A stretch of 64,000 nucleotides of DNA from Nymphaea colorata (Eukaryota; Streptophyta; Magnoliopsida; Nymphaeales; Nymphaeaceae), in the NCBI RefSeq assembly GCF_008831285.2, contig NC_045139.1, positions 30,636,206 to 30,700,205 on the forward strand, written 5' to 3'. Shown piece by piece: positions 21,172 to 33,985 of the stretch. Under the pieces are notes generated by a model. That model saw only the letters and a program-made list of their open reading frames with translations. It was not told the DNA's origin and searched no databases. How positions within the stretch are numbered: position 1 is the first letter of the stretch; each line of letters opens with the position of its first letter. The translations under genes and the position numbers were made by a program.

Positions 21172-21310
21172 AGTTTTCTTCAAAGAAAATTTTTCACAGA
21201 AAGTTCTCAAAGTGTGGGTTTGTGTGGACTTTGGAGTTCGCGAGTTTTCTTCAAAGAAATTTTTTTCACAGAAAGTTTTCAATGTGTGGACTTTGGAGTT
21301 CGCTTGGAAC
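21172..21310. repeat. Imperfect tandem duplicate (about 75 bp) upstream of AAA-ATPase
   Basis: The block TTTTCTTCAAAGAAAWTTTT ... GTGTGGACTTTGGAGTTCGC occurs twice, in the promoter region of the intact gene. Confidence 0.75.
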
Positions 21311-21344
21311 TTACGTTACTTGGGGATGTGGAGAGCAGTTAGAG

Positions 21345-23730
21345 AGACCAGTTGACTCACTACGTGACAAAGAAGGAAGATGCCCTCTTCCGCTCACCGC
21401 TCCAAGTCAAAATTCAAGTCCAAATTCAGCAGGAAGAAGATTGGCACAATGGTTGGTCATGAACTTGGTAAACTTCCTGTTAGCTTCCATAGTCATGATC
21501 GTCCCCACTTTACACTTGCTCCATCTGTAGCTTTAGTGTTAGTCTTGGTCTCCGCATTTTTCCGGTGAAAGCAGGCGTAGTCTCAATGATCATCTGTCTT
21601 GAGGCCCAATCACTTAAGTGTGAATTGTCGCAATTTACTCCTTGCTGTTGACAGCTTTTCGGGTGAGCCGGAGGACTAATTATATCGCCTGGCTAGAACA
21701 AAGCCCTCTTTCTTTCAGGTGGCCGGCCTTTGGTATCAGGTGGCGAGATGTCTACATGCAGGTAGATCCGGATCTACCTTCTTACAGTACAAAAATATAT
21801 AGCCCCCACAAATTAAACCTGAAACTTGCTGCATAACGCACTCTAAGTTCAACCTTTTCTTTCATCACAATGAAGGCATGATATCGGGTATAGTTCTTCT
21901 TGCATTACCTTTTTGTTTTGCACTGATATAGTTTCAGCGAAGGTGGTTACATGCACATTACGTGCACACTCCTGTCCATGCACACCATATGTAATGTCCA
22001 AAATGCCTCCAACAAAATGGGAAATTGAGATTTTTAGAAGGTTGAATAAAGGGTTATGAAAACATTAAAAATCTAAAATGTACATATTTTTTATAAAAAA
22101 TTTCTAAAATACTCCAACCCCACTTTTTTTTTTGAAGTGTATATTTGTCCCGTACACACCATGTGCATGCACTCGCTTCCTACTATTTCTACACACATAC
22201 ATGCACACAACAGCTCTCCATATTTGTCAGATTCCTTCCACACACACCTATGTATGTATATTATGCCTGTCCATGAACTTTCTCTAGTTGATTACCTGTT
22301 GGCAGGATGAGAATCATAGCCGCTAGCTGTTGTCTTTCACTTTTCACAGTCTGAACTCGCATATGGATTCGTCAACTTACAATTGCTATTGTCCCCTCCG
22401 TAGATAAGTTCTTCATGTATATGTTCTGTTCTTATTAATTAATTTTTCTGCTGTGCGGGCCGTTGATTGTTTTTTGAAGCGCTACGAGATCTGCATGGGG
22501 TGTTGCATTCTGCTCATTAGAACACTGCCTTCACTATGTGTGAGCAGATATATAGAACACATAAGAGCAGATATATAGAACATAAAAGTAATATCCATAA
22601 CTATATGTTTTCACTGGCTACGTGTGTCTTATTTGTACATGCTTTTATCAGGTATACGGGTGCATGTAGACAGAGGTGTAAATCCAACAATCCTTTATTC
22701 AGTTTGTTTAAGTATTGAAGCCAATGAATGTAACCTGGCAACAGTGCGATTATCAAGTCGACTTCAAGCTTAATTTGAGATGTCAAGTTTAACATATGAA
22801 TCAGATTTTTAAGAAGATTTTAAATGCACATCTTTAGATTGATCGAAAATCAAGAGTGACATAATGCCCAATTCATGTACCCAATTCGTGCATCAACTTT
22901 CAGTTTCTTTCCAGAACTTATAAATTTGGGTTGTCTAAGCTCATTCATGATTTTGAATTGAGAAAAAAAAGGTTTGAATCTGGTTAAAGCGATTGCAAAT
23001 AACTGTATGTATTGGTTGACTGAATCCACAATCCTATATGAGAAGATGGATTTGATTTGAAATCTCATTTTACAACATTGGGAGGAGGGGTACTTCCGTT
23101 TTCATGTTGGTAGTGGGATACTCCTCTCCGGGTGAGCAGGGAAGACCCACCACCAGACAAAGAGCCGAAGCTTAAACCTAATCCCTTATTATCTCCTCTT
23201 ATGGTACATTGTAAATATGTTAAAAGAAAAACTATATATTATAAATGCCTTCACACCTGTGCTTTGCATCTGTGCTCAGTATTTAGGCTAGCAGCGCTTT
23301 GGAGCATTTACTCAAACGAATACCGCATTTTCACTGTTCAAGTACTCTTGTCGTTTTCATCCTTCCACTCATAGAACAACAAAAATTACCAGGAAACGTT
23401 CGAATTAAGATATAACTAGTTTTTTGGTGGTCAAATGTATAAGTTTGGAGTTGTATCATTTTTCTAACTGATACAGAGTGCCACCCAGCACAGGGCTCTT
23501 GCATTTCATTTTTGACCTGATATCAGCAAAATTTAATTGTTGTTTGCAGTTAAAAAAAAAAAAAAACCTAAGAATGTTACATTAACTGATTTAGGTGTCA
23601 GTTTATAATGGACCATGTCAAAGAGCTTGCTCAATAGAATAACGATTTGAACTCTACAGGTACTTATTTTACAGAAAATATCTTAATTTTTTGTGCTCTG
23701 ACCTTGTAAATAAGGTCTGTCCTGTGTCGA
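21345..23730. other. Spacer; one unassigned exon-like ORF
   Basis: A 62-codon frame at 21380-21568 (+) starts MPSSAHRSKSKFKSKF and has a coding-like base pattern, but matches no family I recognise. The rest is AT-rich, with alternating TATATAGAACA repeats at about 22548-22580 and no gene. Confidence 0.3.
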
Positions 23731-23734
23731 ATGG

Positions 23735-24045
23735 AAGGTTTTAACTTCATTCACACAGATAACAAGAATTCACAGTTCACAATGTCTGAGAGATCAGAAA
23801 TCGCAGGGAACACTTGTTTAAGCAATGGTTTACTATTTCTGTTCTTGAGCGAAATAGAATTTTCATTGAGAAAGAAAGCCTCTACATTAGTCCTTCAATC
23901 GTCTATTTTTGGTCATTCATTTGCAAATATGGCAGTTCAAAATCGGGTGCGGAGGAATCTTATTGCCCCTCCACTGGGTTTCTTCCCTTCCTCTGTCGTC
24001 TTCACCGCCATCTGCACCTCCTTTGACCTCCACAGGCTCTTCCCA
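23735..24045 (-). pseudogene. AAA-ATPase 3'-end fragment
   Basis: About 310 bp collinear with 19300-19590, covering the last codons and 3' flank of the intact gene: the words GGAATCTTATTGCYCCTCCA and TTTGACCTCCAC match. It lacks the Lys/Glu-rich repeat part and everything upstream. It is the distal end of a third tandem copy. Confidence 0.75.
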
Positions 24046-24414
24046 AACCACATTTTTAAGTGATGCATAGCACTTGTTCATATACATTGAACAGTGTGAG
24101 GTGCAAGTTCGTAGAACGTATGCTGAAGTTTAGATGAGCATCAGGCTCAACAGGTTGAGCTCCTTCCATGACTTCTTTCAGAATTTTTGCATGTTAACAG
24201 TGTTAAATCGCAAAGAGCTGCCTTGCTTGCTTCACCTTTGATGACTTGTGAGCCTATAAAGGAAAAGAGTAAGGTTACCCATTTGCAGGCAACCGGTTGA
24301 GGCAGCCGTATCAGAGATTCAGAAGTGATCGATTGGTATAAGTCATGAAAGTTCCAAGGTTTGAAAGAACAGTAGGATATGAGGAGTTAGACTCTTCAAT
24401 GATATTGGCCTAAT

Positions 24415-24860
24415 TTGAAGAAACAGGGGCTTGGGCCAACTGCAGTTTCAGTTGATCACAGTTTGACAGGAGTTCCTAATGAAGGTTAGTCTCCTGAAGG
24501 AGACTGGAAGAAATGCTCTACGCGATTTTACTTGAGATACTTGATATGCCGTTGCATAAATGGTACCACGGGCCAGAAGTCTAGCCCATATTTCGTAAAT
24601 ATTCTAGCAAAGTTGAATGAAAGATACAAAACATGTTTGGGATTGCTGGAGTTATTTAGTTCCGATATTAGTTGGTTGCTTTCATGGACATTTATTCTAG
24701 AAGCAAAAGATGCCTTCCAAAGTTATTCGATGTGCCTTTCCACTTTGGAAGTTGTATTGACCACTTGCTTGATTATGAACCTCTGGTTTGGTTGCATATA
24801 TTTGGACCACCTCGTCGGAGAAGAATCTCCTGGAGCAATGAAATGTTGACTGTAAGGTAT
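24415..24860 (+). pseudogene. Exon-like scraps, family not recognised
   Basis: Three stretches read like decayed coding sequence. The first is GLGPTAVSVDHSLTGVPNEG (about 24428). The second is LDMPLHKWYHGPEV followed by a stop (about 24541). The third is LPKLFDVPFHFGSCIDHLLD then YEPLVWLHIFGPPRRRRISW (about 24706-24830), ending near a possible donor GTAAGG. The frames differ and stops intervene. I do not recognise the family. Confidence 0.3.
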
Positions 24861-25944
24861 CTTAAGATATAAAAGAAGTATACTTGTTCGTGGTCCTCGT
24901 CTTGAATTTAGATATCAAAATGTAGAAATTCATGAAACATGTCCCTTCATTTTGGTTTGCTTGAGGCAAATATATCTGATTACTGGACCTATTGTATATC
25001 ATGGAAAAGGGCACAGAGAGTAACTTTTTTTATAGAGATTTTATAATAAATATCCAGTACATGTGACCATGCTAAAAGTTATTAACATGTAGACCATAGA
25101 CAAAATTGTTATTTTACACACTGGATTTTCTACCTTTAGGTACCACATCTAGCACCTTGTAATTTGAGAAGCTAAACAATGCAATCTTTCTAGTGTTTTT
25201 TGAGACAATCACAAATTCAGAGCTTACGAGTACCAAGTAAACTGAAGTTAATTTGCATAGTTTGATGGTTTTGGTTGCTTGCAAGAGAGGCGTCTTCTGC
25301 ATAGATTTCTCGGTATCAAAAGCTTTTTTACGTGATCATTTCTCAGCAAAAAATTGGACTCTGCTCTCCTGAAAATGTAACACGTGTTTGCCTTTCATAT
25401 CAGATTATGTCATGCAAGAAATCCTTCAGGCTGTCGTCGTGGATTCAAAAGCTATTCAAGTTCAAGGGTGTTTGTTTGATCAAATATAGCATGATTTTAC
25501 ACGTTTCCTAGAAGTCCCAGCCTATCTTGTGCCTGCCATTTTTCATTCTAACTCTCAGCCTCTTCTACACTCACTTATCAGCATAAAATGTTACAAGTCT
25601 TTGTCGATTGAGTTTCAAGTATGTATTGCAAATATGTCTACCTAGTTGAACAGCTTCCACTGCCTCAACTCCTCAATGATCATCCAACTTTCTAGTACCA
25701 GCTGCTGAACACGAACTTTTTGTGTAGATACAGCAGGAGGCTGCTAAATTTGAAGCATTATCAATAAGAAACATACTTGTATATAGGGTGGTGTAGGAAA
25801 GGGACCACAAGTATGTCATAGATTTGGTTAAATGGTTATAGGTGATCTTGACTTTACTCTGTGATTTTGCAAACAAGTGCTGCAACTGCTGTGGATACAT
25901 CATAAAAGATGACTGATATGCTAGAATCGATCACCTGTTATGTC

Positions 25945-26022
25945 TTTGATGAGGATTGCACACCGTGTCTTGGATGAAGCAGACAGAATGTTTGGTACGG
26001 GATTTGAACCCCACAATTCGTA
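25945..26022 (+). pseudogene. DEAD-box RNA helicase fragment
   Basis: The frame reads MRIAHRVLDEADRMFGTGFE then PHNSY, matching motif II (DEAD: VLDEADRMF.LGFEPQI) of the RH24/DDX42-like helicases. The homology is only about 78 bp; the flanks do not continue it. Confidence 0.6.
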
Positions 26023-29000
26023 CTAAAAAAAATTGTGTCTCAGGTATGAATCTCCTGCATTTACAAAATCTTAATTTATCAACTCAAAGGTGGGTTGAAG
26101 ATCAATATAGATATACAGCTGATATTTACCTGATGTTGGAATTATTATTGGGCATCAAATTTGTTTCTTGGCACTTGATGTTTGATTCACAGTTTTCAAC
26201 ATTTGCTGATGAGATATCAAGATTGATTTTTTTTTTTTTTTATGTGGATTTTGGACTCAAAAGACGCTAGAAAATGTTGAAAATTTTGAATGTGCTGGTT
26301 GCTACAACAAAATGTCTTTTTTTGTGTCAAAGATGGAGACAGGCCACTGAGTTCATCCATTGCCCAAGCAATCTGGATGGAAGCCGGTTCCAGCCAAGCC
26401 CGTAGGTGAGCACCCTTGGCTCACTACCTCCATGCCTACGAGGAAGCAAATCACCTGCCATAACACATGATTTCCTTTTTCATGGTCGCTCTCCCATAAC
26501 ACATCATCTTCTTTTTCATAGCCCTTAGGGCGCTTTCTACCTGTAGCACTAATTTCTCGAGTCTGAGTATAAATTGTTTCACAGATCGCAACATAACCAA
26601 CTCTAGCTATCCTTAGCCCTTCCTCCTCAAGTATAGCAAAAACACCGAGATAAAGATTAGAACAAAGGAAGCCATAGAGAGAAATAATGCACACAGTTGT
26701 CCTTGTATTGGTGATAGCCCGGGACTTAATGCCGGCTAGCAGGATAAGATACCAAGTTCTTGATTACCTCAGTAGTTGTCATCTCTCATTATTTCTATAT
26801 GGGGCTCCATTCATGAGACCACAAGGCCAGATAGTGCATCCAGAGATCACTGTACTAAGTTGACAGCCACATTAAAGAATGATCTACACAGAAATATCAA
26901 GTTAAAGGACTAGTAAAATTGAAAGACTTCATTGCAACTAAAGTCCCTTAAGCTTCAAAGAATGCTTTTTCTCTTCTTTTTTTTGGGGGGGTCAGAATGT
27001 AAATATGCATACCTGAGGACTCTTAAAAAGATTGGACATCTTCAAGTCAAGTAACATAGCCATGAGATGACATCAGAATTTGAGCAAAGGTATGTCAATA
27101 AGAAGCAGAATTCAGTGGGATCAAATTAATATAATGGTTCAGTCTTACTGGGTAACTATATAGCTAAGCATTTGGATGTCAAAGTTCCACTTGTATGTGG
27201 TTGTTTCTTAAATGCTGGTGAGGTATTGCATTAATTGGACAACCTGCATCAATAAGCATCTAAAATTTATCCTTGCACATTTGGGTAGTTCATGAATGCA
27301 GGTCGGGATGGCAATATAACCCTGCAGACTAGGAACCTAATTCAGTAGCAGAGTCACCTCATATGCACAAAATTAACCATATAAAACCCAGTATAGCAAT
27401 GCTGATCATCTTCAGAATAACTTGTGCAGATTTCTGAGAATCACCTAAAGGGAAAACAGCAGTGTACAGAAAGAAGAGTTGAACAAGCTCATCTTCCAAC
27501 CAGTGGAAGCTTTTGCTCAGATTTTAGTCTTAACACTCAGTGCAGCTCACTGGCTGACGCAGCATTGACGAAGAAATGGATTCTGTGGAGCAAGGAGCCA
27601 TAATAGTGAGAACTAAGAAAGGTGTGCATGAAGAGCAGCTGCTCTTCTTCCAAGCTGAGTCTGCAGAAACTCACAGAGCTTTCAATTTTTTGTCAATTTT
27701 TGCATGATCCAGAGATTTTTCTCCGAGCAGCAAGAAATTTCTTCTTTCACACATCTTCCCATTCAATTGCCCAATTTCCTATGTTAGGCATTTATTAATA
27801 TTTTGCTGTCTGGGTGGTGGAGAGTAAATGTTTTGACAGGATGGCACCATGGAAACCCATGAATTTCATATTTTTGGAGTCCATCCAAAAGCCAAGCCCA
27901 AGTCCGTGGCGTTTGTCCCCTCATACTCAAACTAATGAGAGAAAGCAACTGCCCTGCCTGCTACCTGGCAATAAATCTTTAGGTGCATCTGTTATGTGGG
28001 CCAACTGTTTGCCTTTAATCACAAAAATGCGCCTGTTCACCCATCTCCTTTTCCTGGTAGAAGCCATCAATTTTTCTCTGTATACTGTCAAATAAGATCC
28101 ATAGACTAATGTCCATTATCTTAAAAGATACAACTTCTTGTTTCGTTTTATGAATCTGAACTTAGTTTACTTTCCCTCTCCCAAGGAGCTTTATTAAACT
28201 GAACAGCATCTGCCATCAAAATTAAAGAGCTTCACCTGTACACAGCATTAATCCTTTCCCATATTCTACTTCTTGCTGTGACGTTACTTTCTTGGTAGAG
28301 GTCTAAATGTCTGACATAAAATCGACAGGGGCGAACTTCAGTCCCCCAAGCTCTGTCCACGAACCTTAATGGCAAACTCATCTTTTGTCATAATTTGCGT
28401 TGCTGTTTATCTGATAATTTTGGACACATCTTCATGCTTCAAATCTCCCCAGCAAGCACAACTCTTCATTAGAAGCTTTCACTACATCTCTTTCACAACA
28501 AGACATGAAGCACTTAATTTCTTTACATCATTCTGTATCTGATGCTCGAAAAGCTGTTTGAAGTAAACGGAGCCAAGTGTGGATTCTTTTCCATTTCAGT
28601 AAGTAGAATAAATTGCCATGCAGCTACCGTAATTCCATAAATGTACTGTGGTCCTTTTCTATCATAATACAGATAATGAAAAGCAGACACGTAGATATGA
28701 AACTATCTAGCCAAAGCACATTTCACGAGATACCTTGATGTTTTACTTGGATCAATGACTCAACGTAGAGTTGCAGAACCAATCGAGCTAACTTGTGGAC
28801 GGATCGATCTCCATTCACACAGATCAACGTAAACACTGTGTTGTTTAGATTCACAAGATGAGTTCTACTAAAGAGGAGAGAAAACCGTTGATTTTAAAAT
28901 CTTATAAAATCTCACCCACACATTTTTAGAAAAATCGTCTTTTATAGATGTAAATTATCTTGAATACAAAAGTGGCATTCATAAAGTAAATGATGAACCT

Positions 29001-31809
29001 TGGTAGCTTGGATGCCCATGACCCGCATGTCTCTTTTTTCTTTAGATATAACTGAAAGTTTTTTTTTTCAAATAAATAAAAAACTGCCATTTTGAATTAA
29101 AATAATTATAAGTTGCCATTGACTACCAAATCAAATCTGTTTGATTCGAACCATCAGGATCACTAAAAGACAAAAAAAATTATTAGTAGGCCCATTTTTG
29201 TACATAATCTCCTATGTAAAAATGTTGGACATATCTAATTATCAATTTTGTTTAGATCCATTTACTTACATATGATAACAAACCTAAATTTGAGTACATT
29301 TTGGTTTTTACAGCCGATTGACAATCCGAACCTGATATATGACTAAAATCCTAAAGAAATTACATAATATATATATCACATCAGATATGTGATATAACAA
29401 CATGGTTGGTTTAAGATCCCAAGAAAGGCTGCTTGCCCCGCCACATGTTCTCTCTTCTTTTTTTTTTGTTCTTGAAGAAAGCCGGCCGGCTGGGCACATG
29501 GCACTGGCACTGGGCACGCCTGCTCATGAAGAAAGAGTTAGCACAGAGTTGATTGACGAGACCCCGAAATCAGCCCGTATTCCTCCTGAGTTCCACTCCC
29601 TCACTCATTTCTTCTTCCCCATGCCTGCTACATTTCTTCAGCTTAATTATTCAAGCAAAATATAGTTTTTGAACTCGTAATAATGATATGATATTCTCTG
29701 TCTTTTGTTTCCTTTCCACAGTCAACATGATTAAGGGAAAGAGCGATCAAATCATCATGATTTATATTATTTTCTTAAGATCTATGAATCTTTGTTAAGG
29801 ATATTATTAACTACAAAGATATCTGTATCAAATGGTTCTGGAGATTGATTTCAACACTCTCGCCGTTCGCATCGCATGATGAAATCAGAGGACAAAGTGA
29901 AAAAGAAGGTAAGAAGAGAGGAGAGTTCACTTGCACGGCCGTCCAAAAGATTTGGTCCTTCTCTTCTTACAATTTTATGCTTCTTTTTCTTTCTTTCCTG
30001 CTTTTACACGGACACCTTTTGCTTTTGATATGACAACTGAGAGGTTGTGTCCTTGGGAAAGCCGCCAATATGGTGAAATAAATAAATAAATGAAGTGAAA
30101 AACGAGAAGAAATCATCACTCGTTTCTTCTTTCGAGTAAATTAAGTGTAACATGTATTCTTGTTGGAGTTATGGAATAAAAAATAAAAAATTTCATTTAA
30201 GAGACCATTGTTTAATCATAATTTTGAAACTGACCCTCTTTTCTGAAAAATGATATGCCTGAACTGAAAGCCTCGCTTTATTATGGCCCTTCTAGGTTTT
30301 GACTCTTTAGAGTTAAAAGAATGAATGAAGATGAAGAAACTTTAAAAGGAACAAATTATAAACTACGAGCTCTAACGTGTACTGATTTCTGGCTCTTTTT
30401 AGAGTTCGGCAAAAGTGAGAACTGCATTAAAAGGAAAATGATTAGCTACTGAGGCTCATATATGAAATTGTGACAAAAGAAAGCCGCAAAAGAATAAATA
30501 AAAAACCATTAAATGAAATGTATACCAGATCATAATTATAATATTTTTGAAGTAAAAAATATATATATAATGATTTTCGAAAACTAAAAAAACACACACA
30601 CATTTTCGAAGGCGTAAGGAAAGGTGGGAAGCTGACATGAGCTTATTGCCAGAAAATCTGTCGATCGAAAATTTCCCGCAATAAAAGTTCAGAAAAAGTA
30701 ACACTTCTTTTAAAAGAATAAAAGCTCGAGTCTTCCAATAAGAAGAAATCATGGCTTTTTTTCTTTCAGTGTGGAAATTTAATGTTGGCACTGCACGCTC
30801 GTGTTGAAAATTAAATTGGTAGACCAAAAAAAAAATATTTTAAAACCGCCGTTCAGTATTCATATTATTTTCATTGTTTAACAATTCATTAAGTTCGACT
30901 GTTACATGCTTAATTATTAGGAAGATTTTACTTTCGGGACTTACTTTTCATAAATATGAAAACTATCGAGTTACTTTGAAATAAATTGCCAAGTCAAAAA
31001 TTATTATTTTTAAATGAAATGAATTTCAAAAAATTAATTTTTAACAGCATGAGCCTTACGGATTTTGTGGCGCGTGATCGCCATTTTTCTGATCTGCTGC
31101 AAACGTCTCTTAACGTCAGCGTGTAACAAACACGAAAGACAAAAACCGAGAAACGAAAAAAGAAAAATGGTTTCTGTCTGGATGCCCAATGCTTTCGATA
31201 CTAATATTGAAAGGGCCCATGTTTTTTTCTAAGTTGTTTTAAAAGGACTACCTTTTACGAGTAACAGTAAATGGAAAAACTTTGCATGCTGCCTCAAATT
31301 GCGTGATATGTCAGCCTTTTCCTTTCCTTCGTAGAAGTAAATATTTTTCAATTTTGAAATCTGCGTGAAAAAGTGACTAAATATCAATTTTTTTACAAAA
31401 ATAATTTGAACTGAAACATGATTTTAACGTCTATGAACATCATAGGATGTTAGCATTTTGTTTAGTGTGATATTTAACATAAAAATTTAAGGGTAAAGAG
31501 TCTCACATTGAGTGATTTTACAAATTTTAATGCATTTTACTTACTTTTCTACAAACTACTTTATGCTATATAACTATCAAATATTATTTCTTAAAAGGGT
31601 ATGAAGGATTTCATAAGATTTCAACTAAACAACGTGATTGCTTTGCTTTTAAGATTCATTTTGCATGTCCAAAAGATGTTTACCTTTTTTGTTGATTTTT
31701 TCCCATAAAATCTCATTTTACGTATCCAGGATTTACAGAGATGGCTTAATAGCTAGCTAGTTAGAGATTAGTGAGTGCATTGCGAAACGATTGTTGGTAA
31801 AAAAACCGA

Positions 31810-32076
31810 TCAAATCCAAATGGGCAATGGTTGTCGAACCTTTTCGGGAAATGAAACCGTGTGATGAAACAGAAGCTGCAATCCAGACGGAGAAAACGAA
31901 GGGGATTGCAGCGGTGAGTTAGAATTATATTGTGTGCACGCGAGAGGCCGTGACGTCGGAGCGTCGCCGGTAGACGCCGATCTGATACAGTTGCAGAAGA
32001 AATAGAAAGGAAGAAGAAGAAGACAAGTGATGAGTAGATAGATGGATAGAGAAGGAATTACTTCTTCCATAAGCAT
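31810..32076 (-). CDS. Possible small secreted or membrane peptide, unproven
   Basis: An 88-aa ORF begins MLMEEVIPSL and has a strong hydrophobic stretch (residues about 8-28, SIYLLITCLLLLPFYFF). It is followed by Cys, Ser and Pro-rich sequence without a recognised peptide motif. A pyrimidine-rich tract (CTTCTTCTTCTTCC) underlies part of the hydrophobic stretch, so it may be a by-product of that composition. A chance ORF is at least as likely. Confidence 0.2.
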   Translation of the reverse strand: MLMEEVIPSLSIYLLITCLLLLPFYFFCNCIRSASTGDAPTSRPLACTQYNSNSPLQSPSFSPSGLQLLFHHTVSFPEKVRQPLPIWI

Positions 32077-32240
32077 AGAAACACGTATCTAAGTAAAGCC
32101 TACGTCCGCCATAAATGTTGCGTGTGTCTCCGCGTTCTCTGCAGCCAAAAACAAGAGCGAACGCAGAGATGCGTGTGGCTTTTGCTGTAAAAACGAGAGA
32201 GAGAGAGATTGTTACTTGTCATTATTGCCGTGTGGTAATG

Positions 32241-32241
<1 letters not shown>

Positions 32242-32272
<31 letters not shown>
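32242..32272. repeat. (GA)n microsatellite
   Basis: Perfect GA run. Confidence 0.95.
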
Positions 32273-32275
<3 letters not shown>

Positions 32276-32445
32276 GAGTATGTGTGTTGCATGCATGGTC
32301 ACAGGGACGTGAGCAAAAACGTGACCAGAAATGCGACAAAGCGTCTCCGCTACCAACTATATCTACTCTTCCCCCTTCCCCTCTCTCTCTTTTCTTCTGT
32401 TCTCGGTCTGATTCTAGAGTATTAATTTAGGTTCAAAATTATTCT

Positions 32446-32447
<2 letters not shown>

Positions 32448-32530
<83 letters not shown>
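32448..32530. repeat. (CT)n-(AT)n compound microsatellite
   Basis: About 20 CT units followed by about 20 AT units. Confidence 0.95.
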
Positions 32531-32532
<2 letters not shown>

Positions 32533-33828
32533 AGACGAACAGGATATAAGCCTAGTGTGTCGAATGGGCCAAAATTGGCCGATGCCTGTTGAGTCAAGCT
32601 AGAGTTTGGTTAGACTAAAGAAACCTCGAACTTATTCGACTCAAGCTCAACTCGACAGTTATGCGTTAAGCTCAAATTCAACTCAATTATTTGAATGAGC
32701 CGATTCATGAACTCAAGTTCGACTAGTTAAGCAAATGATTCAACTCGAACTCGTTAGTTTTAATGCGAAATGATATCTAAAATATAAAATATTGATGGAT
32801 TCTTAATTGTAATACGGTACTTGCTAAATGTGCCACTAAAGATATATATTAAAAATATTTGTTCATGCATGGTAAGTTACCATTCTCTAATGTATTAGAC
32901 AATGAAAATCATTTGGGGTATCGATTTTACAGGAACAAGAAGTTAGCAATCTCTAACGTACTAGACAATGAGAATCATTTGATGGGTATTTCAGTTTCTT
33001 AAAAATAAATTATATATATATAGATAATCTTTAGATATCTTTGCATAAGTTTAAATGAAGAAACATTCAACCTTTCACAGCACACTAGTCGATTTATTGT
33101 ATCGTGAGTCGAATGGTTTAGATTAGAAAAAGGGCTGCACAACAGGATTTCATCTTTTATATATAAATATATATATATAATTTATTTATCATTTTATATT
33201 TAATATACACGTAAAATAACTCAGTTTTTTTGTAAATTCAAAACGAATAAATTTGTAGCTTAAAACTTGGTCTGTTGTACATCTGATTCTTATGACACTC
33301 TCGTGCCGTACGTACTGTTCTAGGAATCACAACCATTTATTGCTCTTCCTTTCACTCTCTCTCTCTCTCTCTCTCTAAGCAAAGGAGGACGCATGATGAT
33401 GACCATCTCGACTATCAAGGTCGCCCCTTTCTTTTTCATCTTTCCATTTTTAACACTCTCACATATCCAACCTGCAAGATCTCACGCCAAACCAGCAGGC
33501 TTTCCCCCTTTCTTCCCCAAAGCCTCTCCGCCTTACTCTCTCATAGTCCATCACTGCCTTCTGCAAATTTTGCTTCTTTTCTTCTCAACTTTGCAGTGAA
33601 AAATGTATCTTAAAGTCTTTTAACTTCATTCAAACTTCGAAGATCATAAAATAGTTTACTGCTTCCTAAACCAAGGAAAGCAGATGATTTTTCAGATGAT
33701 TGAATGGGTTAATGGTTTGCGTGATTTCTAATGCAATCCGAGTCCAACCATACCGAGCCAGGTAGTTTGTGAAACGTACCGGCCCAGTCTTTGGACATTC
33801 TCCTACGTTGTCAGTATCTGGTTCTGCT

Positions 33829-33836
33829 TATTTAAA
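33829..33836 (+). promoter_or_regulatory. TATA-like box of the EMS1-like gene
   Basis: TATTTAAA lies about 150 bp before the ATG. It is followed by a CT-rich leader with (CT)n runs at about 33844-33925, a common plant 5' UTR layout. Confidence 0.5.
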
Positions 33837-33985
33837 ACCCCGCCTCTCTCTCTTCAAAAGAGCCAGAACTCCAAGTCCTGCAGCTTCTTCTGTGACTCTG
33901 TCCTCTCTCTCTTTCTCTCTCTCTAGCACGAACTTGAGGAACCAACTTTCCTCTCTCTTAATTTTTGGTTGCCTCACCAGAAGCC

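Larger units (their letters stand above)
26280..33340. other. Long gene-poor interval
   Basis: AT-rich DNA with no gene that I can support. Short ORFs at 26353-26694 (-), 27814-28095 (+), 29402-29665 (+) and 30456-30827 (-) show no known domains. A dispersed repeat rich in CAACTCGA/CTCAAGTTCGA words lies at 32575-32765, related to that at 14160. The weak small-peptide candidate at 31810-32076 is listed separately. Confidence 0.5.
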
